DNA from: CAWHNT01 sp963830775
GTDB taxonomy: Bacteria; Pseudomonadota; Alphaproteobacteria; Geminicoccales; Geminicoccaceae
Direction: 5' to 3'
Assembly (NCBI GenBank): GCA_963830775.1
Contig: CAWHNT010000056.1
Location: forward strand, 71,431-135,430
DNA length: 64,000 nucleotides
The position numbers and the translations under genes are program-made. How positions within the stretch are numbered: position 1 is the first letter of the stretch; every line of letters begins with the position of its first letter. This document shows positions 1 to 8,719 of this stretch, piece after piece. A model generated the notes under the pieces. It had not been told where the DNA came from and ran no database searches. It saw nothing but the letters and a program-made list of their open reading frames with translations.

Positions 1-866
1 AGATCGGCTGCCGCGACGTTGCCGGAATGCGAGTGGCCGCGGATCAGGTTCGGAGCACCCATCAGGACCTTGAGGCCGTGACCATGGGCGGCGCGCGCCG
101 CCTCCAGCGTGGTCGGGAACTCCGTCAGCACCGCACCCAGCTTCAGGGCCTCCAGCACATGCTCCTCGCGCGCGTCGTCGTGGCTCGCGAGCGGTATGTT
201 GCGCGCCCTAGCAAGCGCCCCGAGTGCCAGCCGGTTCCCTGGCGCGTGCCGGCGCGAGCCTTCGAGCAGGGCCTCGACATGGTCCTCGACCGCCTGCTCG
301 CTGAGGCCGAAGGTGTTGCGATAGCGGTGCTTGTAGGCCTCGATGTCCGGCGACTGCCGGTCCCCCGGCGCATGGTCCATGAGCGACATGAAGCCGAGGG
401 CGGGCTCGGCCAGGAAGCGCTCGAGGAAGGGAACGATGTCGGGGTGGGTGACCTCGCAGCGCAGGTGCAGGCGATGCTCGCCCTTCAGCATCCCCGCGGC
501 GCGCGCCGTGGCGAGCCCGTCCAGCATCGGCCGCAGCCACTCGTCGCGGATCTCCCAGCCCGGGGCGGCCCCCAGCACGAGGCTGTCGAAGACGGTGGTG
601 ATGCCGGAGCCGGCGCACTGCACGTCGTGCGACACCGCCGCCGAGACCGCGTCCCAGACCACGCCGATCCGGGGGGCGTAGTGCTTCTCCAGGTTGTCGG
701 TGTGGAGCTCGATCAGGCCGGGAAGCAGGAAGTCGCCGTCGAGGTCGATGCCGGTACGCGCGCTGCCCCGGTCGACGCCGGTGATCCGGCCATCCCGCCA
801 GGCGACGCTGCCAGTGAGAACCGCGTCGCGGGTGACGACGCGGGCGTTCCTGACGCCATCCTCCAT
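1..866 (-). CDS. phnM: PhnM, alpha-D-ribose 1-methylphosphonate 5-triphosphate diphosphatase (3' end cut by window)
   Basis: Metal-dependent amidohydrolase of the C-P lyase pathway; the family removes pyrophosphate from ribose 1-methylphosphonate 5-triphosphate. The frame from the ATG at 864-866 is open to the window edge, so the C-terminus is missing. It reads LPGLIELHTDN at residues 48-58, the family's metal-binding start, then LEKHYAPR. Close to the edge it reads VLMGAPNLIRGHSHSGNV, another PhnM hallmark. No other phn gene lies in the window; any others would be beyond the left edge. The next gene on this strand ends 5 bases upstream, so the two may be co-transcribed. Confidence 0.93.
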   Translation of the reverse strand, partial: MEDGVRNARVVTRDAVLTGSVAWRDGRITGVDRGSARTGIDLDGDFLLPGLIELHTDNLEKHYAPRIGVVWDAVSAAVSHDVQCAGSGITTVFDSLVLGAAPGWEIRDEWLRPMLDGLATARAAGMLKGEHRLHLRCEVTHPDIVPFLERFLAEPALGFMSLMDHAPGDRQSPDIEAYKHRYRNTFGLSEQAVEDHVEALLEGSRRHAPGNRLALGALARARNIPLASHDDAREEHVLEALKLGAVLTEFPTTLEAARAAHGHGLKVLMGAPNLIRGHSHSGNVAAAD

Positions 867-871
867 GGGGC

Positions 872-1816
872 CTAGCCCGCCTGCTCGGGCAGGCCGAGCC
901 AGAGCTCGACCGTGCCGGCGCGCGGCTTGGCCTTGGGGTAGGTGGTGAAGTCGCGCACCTCGACCAGCACCGGCGGGCCGCCCAGGGCCTTCAGCGCCTC
1001 CATCGTGTCCTTGGCCAGTGCCGACGCTGCGTCGCGGTCGGGGGCGTGGAAGTAGCGCACCTCATGCGCGTCGGTGGGCAACGCCTCCGCCACCGGCACG
1101 ATGTAGCCGCCATCCCGCAGCCTGGCGGTGAGGCCGGTGACGAGCTCGGCCGTGGCACCGCCGCCATACTGCAGGAACACGGTGGCGCGGACCTCGCGGC
1201 TCGCAGCCGCCCGGACCCTCTCCGCCAGAGCCTGGGCATCGGCCGCGACGCGGGTGGGATCGCCGCCACCTGCAGCGGCGCCGGCCAGGGCCGCCACCTG
1301 CTCGGCGAGCTGGGCGAGCTCGCCCCGGTTCTGGCCCACGGCGGCAGCCAGGCCCTGGCTGTTGGCGGCAAGGTCGGCCTCGAGCTCGCGCCGGCGGACG
1401 GTCACGGCGCTGAGCTGGTCCTGGAGGCTCTCGAGGATGGTCTGGAACTCCTCCTGCGTCTTGCCCAGCCTGACCTGGAAGCTCTCGATCCGCCGCTGGG
1501 CGGCGTCGGCATCGGTGCCGATCTGCTCGACCAGCATGTCCAGGCGCTTCTTGGTTTCCCGGGCGAGATCGAGCTGGACCTGCATCTGGGCGATGCTGCG
1601 CTCGGCCTCCTTGGTCACCGGGGTGACGGTGCCGCCGACCAGCTCGCGGACGAGATTGTTGACGATGCTGTAGCCGGTGAGGCCCATGACGAAGAGGGCG
1701 GCTGCCACCACGGCCCCGTAGCGCACCTTGAGCGTGCGCTCGACCCGGTCGCTCACCCGGTCGGCGAGCCGGCGCTCCAGCAGCTCCATGATCTCCGCGT
1801 TCGCGGAATTGCTCAT
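872..1816 (-). CDS. Membrane-anchored coiled-coil protein with LytR_C-like tail
   Basis: Function unknown, 314 residues. The ATG at 1814-1816 (MSNSANAEIMELLERR) is chosen because the upstream extension is low-complexity. It has a short cytoplasmic N-terminus, one membrane segment (VVAAALFVMGLTGYSIV, about residues 33-50), then about 130 residues of Glu/Gln/Arg-rich coiled coil. The tail (ATVFLQYGGG... VRYFHAPDRDAA) resembles the LytR C-terminal or SPOR-like fold by eye. The gene is divergent from the caspase-Sel1 gene, with 148 bases between starts that must hold both promoters. A role as partner or sensor for that caspase is inference from position only. Confidence 0.75.
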   Translation of the reverse strand: MSNSANAEIMELLERRLADRVSDRVERTLKVRYGAVVAAALFVMGLTGYSIVNNLVRELVGGTVTPVTKEAERSIAQMQVQLDLARETKKRLDMLVEQIGTDADAAQRRIESFQVRLGKTQEEFQTILESLQDQLSAVTVRRRELEADLAANSQGLAAAVGQNRGELAQLAEQVAALAGAAAGGGDPTRVAADAQALAERVRAAASREVRATVFLQYGGGATAELVTGLTARLRDGGYIVPVAEALPTDAHEVRYFHAPDRDAASALAKDTMEALKALGGPPVLVEVRDFTTYPKAKPRAGTVELWLGLPEQAG

Positions 1817-1964
1817 CCGATCCTCCACGCCATGCGCGACGCGGCTATAGCTTCTCCGCCGGATCGAGGCGAGCGGGCCATCGCACCCTGGCCGTGGCGC
1901 CGTCGAGCGGGTAGAAAAGGCGGGCTGCCGAGGAGGGCCGGCAGCGGTCGTGGGGACGAGGGCG

Positions 1965-3974
1965 ATGCTGACCCGGTTGGCACGTTGGTTGTCGGTGGTG
2001 GTGCTGGCCCTGGCCGCGACGGCCGCCGGTGCCGCCGAGCCGCGGGTGGCGGTGGTGGTCGGCAACTCGGCCTATGACAACCGCCCGCTCCTGAACCCGC
2101 GCAACGATGCACGGCAGGTCGCGAGCAGCCTGCGCGAGCTCGGCTTCTCCACCGTGCTGCTCGAGGACGCGAGCCGCGACGATCTCAGGCGGGTTCCCGA
2201 CGCCATCAAGGGCTCCTTCCCGCGCGGCTCGGTGGGCCTCTTCTACTATGCCGGCCACGCGCTCCAGCACCGTGGCCTGAACTACCTCCTCCCGGTCGAC
2301 TTCCAGCTCAGCAGCAGCGACGAGCTTCCGCGCGAGGCCACGCTGGTCGACGACATCCTGGAAGCGATGCACGCCGCTGGCGTGAAGCTGGCGCTGGTCG
2401 TCCTCGACGCATGCCGCGACAACCCGTTCGGCCGACCGGAGGAGGCGCTGGGGCCGGGCCTGGCCGCGATCGAGCGGGCGCCTGGCGAGACCCTGATCGC
2501 CTATGCCACCTCGGCCGGGGCCGTGGCCTCGGACGGCCTCAGCGGCAACAGCCCGTTCACGGCGGCCCTGGTCACGGCCCTGGAACGGCCCGGCCTCGAC
2601 GTCTACGACGTCTTCAGGATGGTGCGCGGGTTCGTGCGCGAGGCAACCGAGGGGCAGCAGATCCCCTGGGTGTCGGGCTCGATCGAGAGCAATTTCGTTT
2701 TTCGCGAGGCGCGCGTGGTCCCGGCGGTGGCGACCGGCGAGGTCGGCGTGCCGACCATGTACTGGGCCAGCATCGAGAGCAGCATCGATCCCGGCGACTT
2801 CCGCCGCTTCATGACCGCCTACCCGCAGCACCCGCTGGCCTCCGAGGCGCGCACGCGCGAGCAGACGCTGGTGGCGCAGGGCTCGCCGACGACACCTCTG
2901 CCGGACTTCGCCAGCATCGTGCCGGAGGCCGGCCCGACCGAGGTGACGCCATGCGACGTCGCGGCCAGCAAGCCCGGCGACATGCGCCGGGTGGCCGAGG
3001 GGGTGCCCTCCGGGCTCGTCAACACGCGGCTCGCCTTGCGCGTCTGCGCCGAGGCGCTGGCGGATGATCCCGCCAACCCGCGGCTGCTGTTCCAGCTCGG
3101 CCGCGTCCTCGACATCGCCGGCCGCCTCGACGAGGCGCGCAAGCTCTACGAGCAGGCGGCGGAGCAGGAATACCCGGCGGCGATGGGCAACCTCGCCTAT
3201 GCCTACTGGGTGGGGCGCGGCCTCACCCCGGACCTGGGCAAGACCGCTGAGCTGACGCGCCGGGCTGCCGATCTGGGCCTGCTGGGCGCCCGCAACCTGC
3301 TGGGCACGCTCTACATCCGCGGCAACGGCGTGCCCGAGTTGGCCGAGACCGGGTTCCGCTGGGTGCGGCTCGCCGCCGACGATGGCTGGATGAACGCCCT
3401 CGACCAGCTGGGCAATCTGTACCGGCGCGGGCAGGGGACCGCGAAGGACGATGCCAAGGCCTACGAGACCTATCTCAAGGCGGCCCAGCTCGGCTCCAGC
3501 AACGCCATGAACAACATCGCCCGCATGCTGCGCGAGGGCGAGGGTGTCACGAAGGACGTCCCGGCGTCGCTGGAATGGTACGGGAAGGCGATCGATGCCG
3601 GGAACGCCTATGCGCCCCGGCAACTGGCCGAGATGTACCGCAAGGGCTGGGGCGTGAAGAAGGACCCGGCCACTGCACTGCGCTACTACCGGCTGGCAGC
3701 CGAGCGCGGCTTCGTCGAGGCCTATGCCGACGTGGCGGCCATGTACGAGGCGGGCGACGGGACGCGGAAGGATTTGGCCGAGGCCTACTTCCAGTACCGG
3801 CTGGCGCGCGAGGCGGGACTGCGCCGGGAGCAGCGCTTCTCCCTGCCGCAGGCGGACAGGGCATCAGCGAGGCTGGAGCCGCGGCTGAGTGCGGAGGCCC
3901 GGGCCGGCATCGACCGCCGGCTGGAGGAGGAACTCGCCCGCATCGGCCCGGTGCCGGCGCTGGGCTTCATCTGA
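1965..3974 (+). CDS. Secreted caspase-family (C14) protein with Sel1 repeats
   Basis: 669 residues from the ATG at 1965, preferred over a GTG at 1950 because GACGAGGG lies just upstream. An N-terminal signal peptide (LARWLSVVVLALAATAAGA) suggests export. The caspase p20 domain follows: VAVVVGNSAYDN, catalytic His98 in FYYAGHALQ and catalytic Cys150 in VVLDACRDNPF. Both dyad residues are present, so it should be active. From about residue 340 there are tandem Sel1/TPR-like repeats, visible as A-x-x-G-x-x-x-A spacing, e.g. AAQLGSSNAMNNIARMLREG. These usually bind partner proteins. The gene overlaps the end of the convergent gene at 3967 by 8 bases. Confidence 0.9.
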   Translation: MLTRLARWLSVVVLALAATAAGAAEPRVAVVVGNSAYDNRPLLNPRNDARQVASSLRELGFSTVLLEDASRDDLRRVPDAIKGSFPRGSVGLFYYAGHALQHRGLNYLLPVDFQLSSSDELPREATLVDDILEAMHAAGVKLALVVLDACRDNPFGRPEEALGPGLAAIERAPGETLIAYATSAGAVASDGLSGNSPFTAALVTALERPGLDVYDVFRMVRGFVREATEGQQIPWVSGSIESNFVFREARVVPAVATGEVGVPTMYWASIESSIDPGDFRRFMTAYPQHPLASEARTREQTLVAQGSPTTPLPDFASIVPEAGPTEVTPCDVAASKPGDMRRVAEGVPSGLVNTRLALRVCAEALADDPANPRLLFQLGRVLDIAGRLDEARKLYEQAAEQEYPAAMGNLAYAYWVGRGLTPDLGKTAELTRRAADLGLLGARNLLGTLYIRGNGVPELAETGFRWVRLAADDGWMNALDQLGNLYRRGQGTAKDDAKAYETYLKAAQLGSSNAMNNIARMLREGEGVTKDVPASLEWYGKAIDAGNAYAPRQLAEMYRKGWGVKKDPATALRYYRLAAERGFVEAYADVAAMYEAGDGTRKDLAEAYFQYRLAREAGLRREQRFSLPQADRASARLEPRLSAEARAGIDRRLEEELARIGPVPALGFI

Positions 3975-4740
3975 GGGGCTCGCCCTCGGCACTGCCGACG
4001 AGATCGCGCAGGGCGTCCGACGCCTCCTCCCTGGCCGCGAGCCGGGCCAGGATCGCCGTCGCCTCCTCGCCGCAGGCGACGATCCGCACCGGCTGCCACT
4101 TGCGGCGCAGCAGGTCCAGACGGCGCACGAGATAGAGCAGTGCGTCGTCGGCCGGCGCCAGCCGGGCCAGCTCCTCCATGGGAGGCAGGTACTCGAAGAG
4201 TGCTCGATGCGCGCGCAGGATCTCGAGCCGGGCGCAGTCGGTGAGGAAAACCGGGTGAACCCCGGCCTGCGCGGCGCTCGTCTGGATGCGGGCGACGACC
4301 CGCTCCAGCTCGGCCGGGACCAGGCCCCAGACGGCGGCGAACAGCACCGGCCGTGCCGGGGCGCCGTCCCTTGCGTGCGGCACCAGGGGTGCTTCTCTGC
4401 GCGCAGGCGGCGGTTTGGCCGGTGGAGGGACCGCAGGTGCGGGCAGTGGCGGTGGCCGGAACTGCTGCCAAGCCCTCGCGACCACGGCCCGGACTTTGGG
4501 CAGGAGTGAGCCCGTGCGGTGCCGGGCACGGGTGCGGTCGGGCTCCGGCGCGCGGGCTGCCAGCCAGGACTCCTGCTTCGCCAGCAGCTCCAGGACGCGG
4601 TCGCGCTCGCGGCGCAGGTCGCGGGCTTCCTGCTCGGCCGCGCGCAGGGCGCGCTCGGTGGCGGCGAGCCGGGTGCGGGTGTCGGCGAGCTCGGCACCTA
4701 TGGCCGCAAGGCCGCTCTCGTGCTCGCTGGGCAACCTCAA
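3967..4740 (-). CDS. Uncharacterised protein, coiled coil plus alpha/beta domain
   Basis: Not recognised. About 257 residues from a TTG at 4738-4740; the start is uncertain and a later one is possible. The first 65 residues are an Ala/Arg/Glu-rich coiled coil, followed by a Pro-rich linker (about 95-115). The C-terminal domain begins PVLFAAVWGLVPAELERVV and alternates hydrophobic strands and helices (HPVFLTDCARLEILRAH, DALLYLVRRLDLLRRKW). It is divergent from the glycosyltransferase genes by 56 bases, and WQPVRIVACG would suit a sugar-nucleotide or carbohydrate role. That link is guesswork. The stop lies within the end of the caspase gene. Confidence 0.6.
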   Translation of the reverse strand: MRLPSEHESGLAAIGAELADTRTRLAATERALRAAEQEARDLRRERDRVLELLAKQESWLAARAPEPDRTRARHRTGSLLPKVRAVVARAWQQFRPPPLPAPAVPPPAKPPPARREAPLVPHARDGAPARPVLFAAVWGLVPAELERVVARIQTSAAQAGVHPVFLTDCARLEILRAHRALFEYLPPMEELARLAPADDALLYLVRRLDLLRRKWQPVRIVACGEEATAILARLAAREEASDALRDLVGSAEGEPLR

Positions 4741-4796
4741 GGTCCGGCTGTTGGCGGGAGCGGTCGAGGTTGCCGCCCCGGTGAAGCGGCCGCACG

Positions 4797-5941
4797 ATGG
4801 CGCGCATGGACGGGAACGACAAGGCCGCGATGGGCAGCGGGCGGGCCACCATCCTCTGCTTCACCAGCAACGGCATCGGCATGGGCCATCTGGCCCGGGC
4901 ACTGGCGATCGCGCGCAGGCTCGGGCCCGCCTTCCGCCCGGTAGTGGTGACGCTCTCGCAGGCCGTGGCGGCCTGCAGTGCCTTCGGCATCCCTGCCGAG
5001 CACCTGCCGCATCACCGCTACCTGGGCTGCGACGTGCAGCGCTGGAACGCGAGCCTGACGCACGAGCTCGGCCTGCTGCTCGACAGCTACGCGGCCCGGC
5101 TCCTGCTGTTCGATGGCACCATCCCCTATGCCGGGCTGATCGACCTCCTGCGCGCGCGGCCGGGGCTGCCCTCGGTCTGGTGCCGGGTCGGGATGTGGCA
5201 CGAGCGTCCGGAGACAGCACTCCTGGAGCAGGAGGAGGTCTTCACCCTCGTCCTCGAGCCAGGAGAGCTGGCAGCCGAGCTCGATGACGGGCCGACGCGG
5301 CGATGGCGCGGCCGCACGGTGACCGTGCCGCCGATCCGCCTGCTGGACGACGAGGAGCTGCTCACGCGCGAGGCCGCCCGTGCCGAGATCGGGCTCGACC
5401 CGAATCGGCCGGCGGTCCTGCTGGCGCTGGGCAGCCGCAACGGCGACCCCACCGACGCGATCCACGGGCGCTGCCTGCGCCTTCTGGCGTCCCATCCGGA
5501 GCGTCCAGGTGGTGGTGGCGGAATGGCTGATGAGCGACCGGCCGCTCGCGGCCCCGGCCTCCGGCCGCCGCTGGCGGGCCTTTCCGCACGCGCGCTGCCT
5601 CGCTGCCTTCGACGGTGCGGTCGCCGCCTCGGGCTATGGATTGTTCCACGAGCTGGTGGCGTCCGGCGTGCCGACGCTGTTCGTGCCCAACGAGCACCCG
5701 GAGGCGGACAACCAGCTGGCACGGGCGCGCTGGGCCGAGAGGGAGGGCCTGGGCCTGTGCCTGCGCGAAGCCGAGCTCGCCCTCCTGCCGGAGAGGCTGA
5801 CCCGCCTGCTCCAGCCGTCGCGGCAGGAGGCGATGCGGGCGTCGCTGGCGCTGGCAGACCGTCGCAACGGGGCAGCGGCGGCAGCCGCGGTCGTGGCCAC
5901 GCTGGCCCGAGGGTCCGCGCCAAGGGCCTGCCGGGGCGTAG
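4797..5941 (+). CDS. UGT/MGT-like glycosyltransferase, frameshifted copy 1
   Basis: GT-B fold glycosyltransferase: FTSNGIGMGHLARALAIARRL (N-terminal nucleotide-sugar transferase loop), LLLFDGTIPYAGL, LVLEPGELAAEL. Near 5500 the homologous reading changes frame: after RLLASHPE it resumes as VQVVVAEWLMSDRPL and continues through ASGYGLFHELVASGVPTLFVPNEHP. A single extra base explains this. The original frame stays open without homology through to the next gene, so automatic callers may fuse both into one 1113-residue protein. The end is inferred: a TAG at 5939-5941 in the third frame just before the next ATG gives the best length match to copy 2; otherwise the frame ends at 6024. It is a paralogue of the C-terminal half of the next gene. 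Confidence 0.75.
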
Positions 5942-5942
5942 C

Positions 5943-8138
5943 ATGGCGGCACGCTACGACGTCGCGGTGCTGGCCGACTTGCGCTTTCCGGGCGGCACCT
6001 CGGCAGCGCTCGCCGAGGAGCTGAAGGCGGCGGCCGCGGGCGGCTACCGGACGGCCATCCTGCCGCTCAAGGGACCGGTGCTGCGCCGGCCGCACCCGAT
6101 GCACCCCGAGATCGCCGCCCTGATCGCGGCAGGCTCGGCGGAGCTGGTCGATCCCCTGGAGGAGGTCGAGTGCGGCCTGCTCCTCGTCCACCACCCGCAG
6201 CTCCTGACCCACGCCCCGCAGGCGCCGCTCCGGCTGCGCGCGGCCCAGCGCCTGATCGTGGCCCACCATCCGCCGTTCGATGCCGACGGGACGCCGTTCT
6301 ACGACTGGTCCCGCATCCACGGCACTGCGGCCGAGGTGCTGGGCGGGCCCGTGCGCTGGGCGCCGGTGGGGCCCATGGTGCGGGCCCAGCTCGCACGGCT
6401 GCCGGACGGCCCGCCGCTCACGGCGGCGGACTGGGTCAACGTGCTCGACCCCGAGCCATGGCGGGTCCTGCGACAGGACTTCGTGGGGCAACGCTGCGTG
6501 ATCGGCCGCCACAGCCGGCCGGACCCGCTGAAATGGCCGGCCGACCGTGAGGCCGTGCTCGAGGTCTATCCCGACGACCCGCGCTACCTCGTCCGCATCC
6601 TCGGCGCCGGTCCCTTCCTGGACCAGGTGCTGGGAGGCCCGCCGCCGGCGGCCTGGGAGGTGCTGGCCTTCACGCCGGGAGCCGCACCCGCCTTCCTCCG
6701 CCGGCTCGACTTCTACCTCTACTATCACCACCCACGCTGGGTGGAGGCGTTCGGGCGCACGGTGCTGGAAGCGATGGCGGCCGGCTGCGCCGTCATCCTG
6801 CCGCCCGGCATGGCCCCCCTGTTCGGCGACGGCGCCCTCTACGCCGAGCCCGCGGCGGCGGCGGGTCTGGCCCTGGCACTTCGCGGCGACCTCGCGGCAT
6901 TCACGGCGCGGAGCGAGGCCGCGGTCACAACCGCACGCGAGCGCTTCGGGCCTGAGGTCCATCGTGCCCGACTGCGCGAGCTTGTGGGGAAGCCGGCCCG
7001 CCGCCTGGTGCCGGGCATGGCGCTGCGCGACCGCGGCTGGGCGAGGCGGGGGCCGCGACGGGTGCTGTTCCTGACCTCGAACGGGATCGGGCTCGGTCAT
7101 CTGACCCGGGTGCTGGCCGTGGCCGGCCGCCTGCCGCCCGATGTCGAGCCCGTGGTCGCCACCATGTCGTCGGCCGTGGCCCTGGTCCGTGCCTCCGGGA
7201 TCACGGTCGAGCATCTGCCCTATCACGACTATTCGGGCGTCGACGTGAGCCGCTGGAACCACTTCCTGCGCCTCGAGCTCGAGGAGATCTTCCGCTTCCA
7301 CGACCCGGCCGTGATCGTCTTCGACGGCAACATGCCTTATGGCGGTCTGATGGCGGCCCTCGGCACCCGGCCGCGGGCCTGGTCCGCGTGGCTGCGGCGG
7401 GGCCTGTGGCGCGAAGGGAGCGGGGCCGAGGCGCTGAAGCGCGAAGCGGGGTTCGACGTGGTGCTGGAGCCCGGCGAGCTCGCCGCCGCCATGGATGCCG
7501 GCCCCACCACCACCAGCCGCGAGCGCACCCGGTCCCTGGCGCCGGTGCGGCTCGTGGACGAGTCATTGACGCGGGAGGCGGCCCGGGCTGCGCTCGACCT
7601 GCCGGCCTCGGGCCTGTGTGCGCTGGTCCAGCTCGGCTCCGGCAACAATTACGACTACGCCGCGGCACGGGCCCGGGTGCGCCAGCTCCTGCTGGCGGTG
7701 CCGGACATGACGCCGGTGGAGATCGCCTCCCCCATCGCCGCCCAGCCGCTCGTCCCAGCCGACGGCGTCCGCCACCTCGCCGTCTACCCGCTCGGCCGCT
7801 ACCTCGCCGCCTTCGACCTCGCCGTCAGCGCCGCCGGCTATAACGGCTTTCACGAGCTGCTGCTGGGTCAGGTACCCACGCTGTTCGTACCGAACGAGCA
7901 TCCGATCATGGACGACCAGGGGGCACGGGCGCGCTGGGCCGAGCGGCGCGGGCTTGCCTTCGCGGCCGCCGCCGACGATCCCTATGCCATCGGCCGCAAG
8001 CTGGCCCTGCTCCTCGATCCCGACCGCCGGGCGGCGCTCCAGGATGGCATGGCGCGGCTCGACCCCGCCAACGGGGCGGTCGAGGCGGCCCGGATCGTTA
8101 CCGAGATGGCCTATACCCTACGCGCGGATCGTGCCTGA
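5943..8138 (+). CDS. Two-domain glycosyltransferase (GT4-like plus UGT-like)
   Basis: 731 residues from the ATG at 5943 (MAARYDVAVLADLRFPGG). The first half (about 1-350) reads like a GT4-type transferase: strands such as VHHPQLLTH, then LYYHHPRWVEAFGRTVLEAMAAGC, the E-x7-E acceptor/donor helix region. The second half (about 370-731) is UGT-like and paralogous to the preceding gene: LTSNGIGLGHLTRVLAVAGRL, VIVFDGNMPYGGL, VVLEPGELAAAM, VSAAGYNGFHELL and PTLFVPNEHP. The tandem suggests duplication followed by fusion. Substrates are unknown. The downstream peptide-modification genes raise the possibility of glycosylating a peptide or surface glycan, which is inference only. Confidence 0.82.
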   Translation: MAARYDVAVLADLRFPGGTSAALAEELKAAAAGGYRTAILPLKGPVLRRPHPMHPEIAALIAAGSAELVDPLEEVECGLLLVHHPQLLTHAPQAPLRLRAAQRLIVAHHPPFDADGTPFYDWSRIHGTAAEVLGGPVRWAPVGPMVRAQLARLPDGPPLTAADWVNVLDPEPWRVLRQDFVGQRCVIGRHSRPDPLKWPADREAVLEVYPDDPRYLVRILGAGPFLDQVLGGPPPAAWEVLAFTPGAAPAFLRRLDFYLYYHHPRWVEAFGRTVLEAMAAGCAVILPPGMAPLFGDGALYAEPAAAAGLALALRGDLAAFTARSEAAVTTARERFGPEVHRARLRELVGKPARRLVPGMALRDRGWARRGPRRVLFLTSNGIGLGHLTRVLAVAGRLPPDVEPVVATMSSAVALVRASGITVEHLPYHDYSGVDVSRWNHFLRLELEEIFRFHDPAVIVFDGNMPYGGLMAALGTRPRAWSAWLRRGLWREGSGAEALKREAGFDVVLEPGELAAAMDAGPTTTSRERTRSLAPVRLVDESLTREAARAALDLPASGLCALVQLGSGNNYDYAAARARVRQLLLAVPDMTPVEIASPIAAQPLVPADGVRHLAVYPLGRYLAAFDLAVSAAGYNGFHELLLGQVPTLFVPNEHPIMDDQGARARWAERRGLAFAAAADDPYAIGRKLALLLDPDRRAALQDGMARLDPANGAVEAARIVTEMAYTLRADRA

Positions 8139-8202
8139 CGTGTCGATGCAGGCTTGGCCGTGGCCCGTGGTCGGGTCATACTGGATCAAGGAGTAAAGGC
8201 AG

Positions 8203-8219
8203 CTCCGGCATGACCGGAG
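8203..8219 (+). terminator. Small hairpin between glycosyltransferase and CBS genes
   Basis: CTCCGG and CCGGAG (6 bp) enclose CATGA. There is no clear T-run, so it is at best a weak terminator or a leader hairpin of the CBS-YcaO-TfuA operon. It sits 24 bases before the CBS start codon. Confidence 0.35.
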
Positions 8220-8242
8220 TGCGAAAGCACAGGGGGCATTCC

Positions 8243-8689
8243 ATGCGCAAGCGACCGGTGCGCTCGATCCTCCGACGCCACCGCCTGGGCCCGGAGCTGG
8301 TGGCCGCGCGCGCCGACGAGACGGTGTGCGATGCCGCCAAGCGCATGGCCGAGAACAAGTGCGGCAGCATCCTGATCATGGACCGGGAGCGGCTGCTCGG
8401 CATCTTCACCGAGCGCGACCTCCTGGTCCGTGTGGTGGCCACGGGCCGGAACCCGGCCGAAACCAGGCTCGCCGACGTCATGACGACGGACATCGAAACC
8501 ATCGGCGGCGACGAATCGATCGAGGAAGCGATCCGCCGCATGGACGAGGGTGCCTTCCGCCACCTGCCGGTGGTGGACAGCGAGCGGGTCCTGGGCGTCC
8601 TCTCGGTGCGCGATATCCCGATCCTGGAGCTGGGCTCGATGGCCAAGGAGCTCGACGAGCGCCACCGCCTGGCCGAGCGTATCTGGTAG
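8243..8689 (+). CDS. CBS-pair domain protein
   Basis: 148 residues from the ATG at 8243, with AGGGGG 6 bases upstream. Two CBS motifs: about residues 10-70 (ADETVCDAAKRMAENKCGSI, LGIFTERDLLVRVV) and 75-135 (DIETIGGDESIEEAIRRM, HLPVVDSERVLGVLSVRDI). CBS pairs bind adenine nucleotides and act as energy or redox sensors. It precedes yca0-type gene 1 by 30 bases, separated by a hairpin, so it may be the first gene of that operon. YcaO enzymes use ATP, and a nucleotide-sensing regulator would fit, but this is inference. Confidence 0.88.
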   Translation: MRKRPVRSILRRHRLGPELVAARADETVCDAAKRMAENKCGSILIMDRERLLGIFTERDLLVRVVATGRNPAETRLADVMTTDIETIGGDESIEEAIRRMDEGAFRHLPVVDSERVLGVLSVRDIPILELGSMAKELDERHRLAERIW

Positions 8690-8708
8690 GCCGCGGGGCA
8701 CCGCGGCC
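8689..8708 (+). terminator. Perfect 8-bp hairpin between CBS gene and YcaO-1
   Basis: GGCCGCGG and CCGCGGCC enclose a GGCA loop, starting on the last base of the CBS stop codon and ending 11 bases before the YcaO start. No T-run follows. It may attenuate read-through or occlude the weak YcaO ribosome site. Confidence 0.45.
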
Positions 8709-8719
8709 GTCAACTGAGG

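Noticed and set aside
1950..1964. GTG start for the caspase-Sel1 gene
   Set aside because: The ATG at 1965 has a ribosome site and gives a normal signal peptide.
4797..8138. Single 1113-residue glycosyltransferase
   Set aside because: Residues about 238-380 are low-complexity Gly/Arg/Pro text, while the true homologous sequence runs in another frame from about 5500 to 5910.
8146..8196. 16-residue frame MQAWPWPVVGSYWIKE upstream of the CBS gene, considered as a precursor for YcaO-1
   Set aside because: No ribosome site, very short, no leader-like part, and it lies directly after the glycosyltransferase stop.
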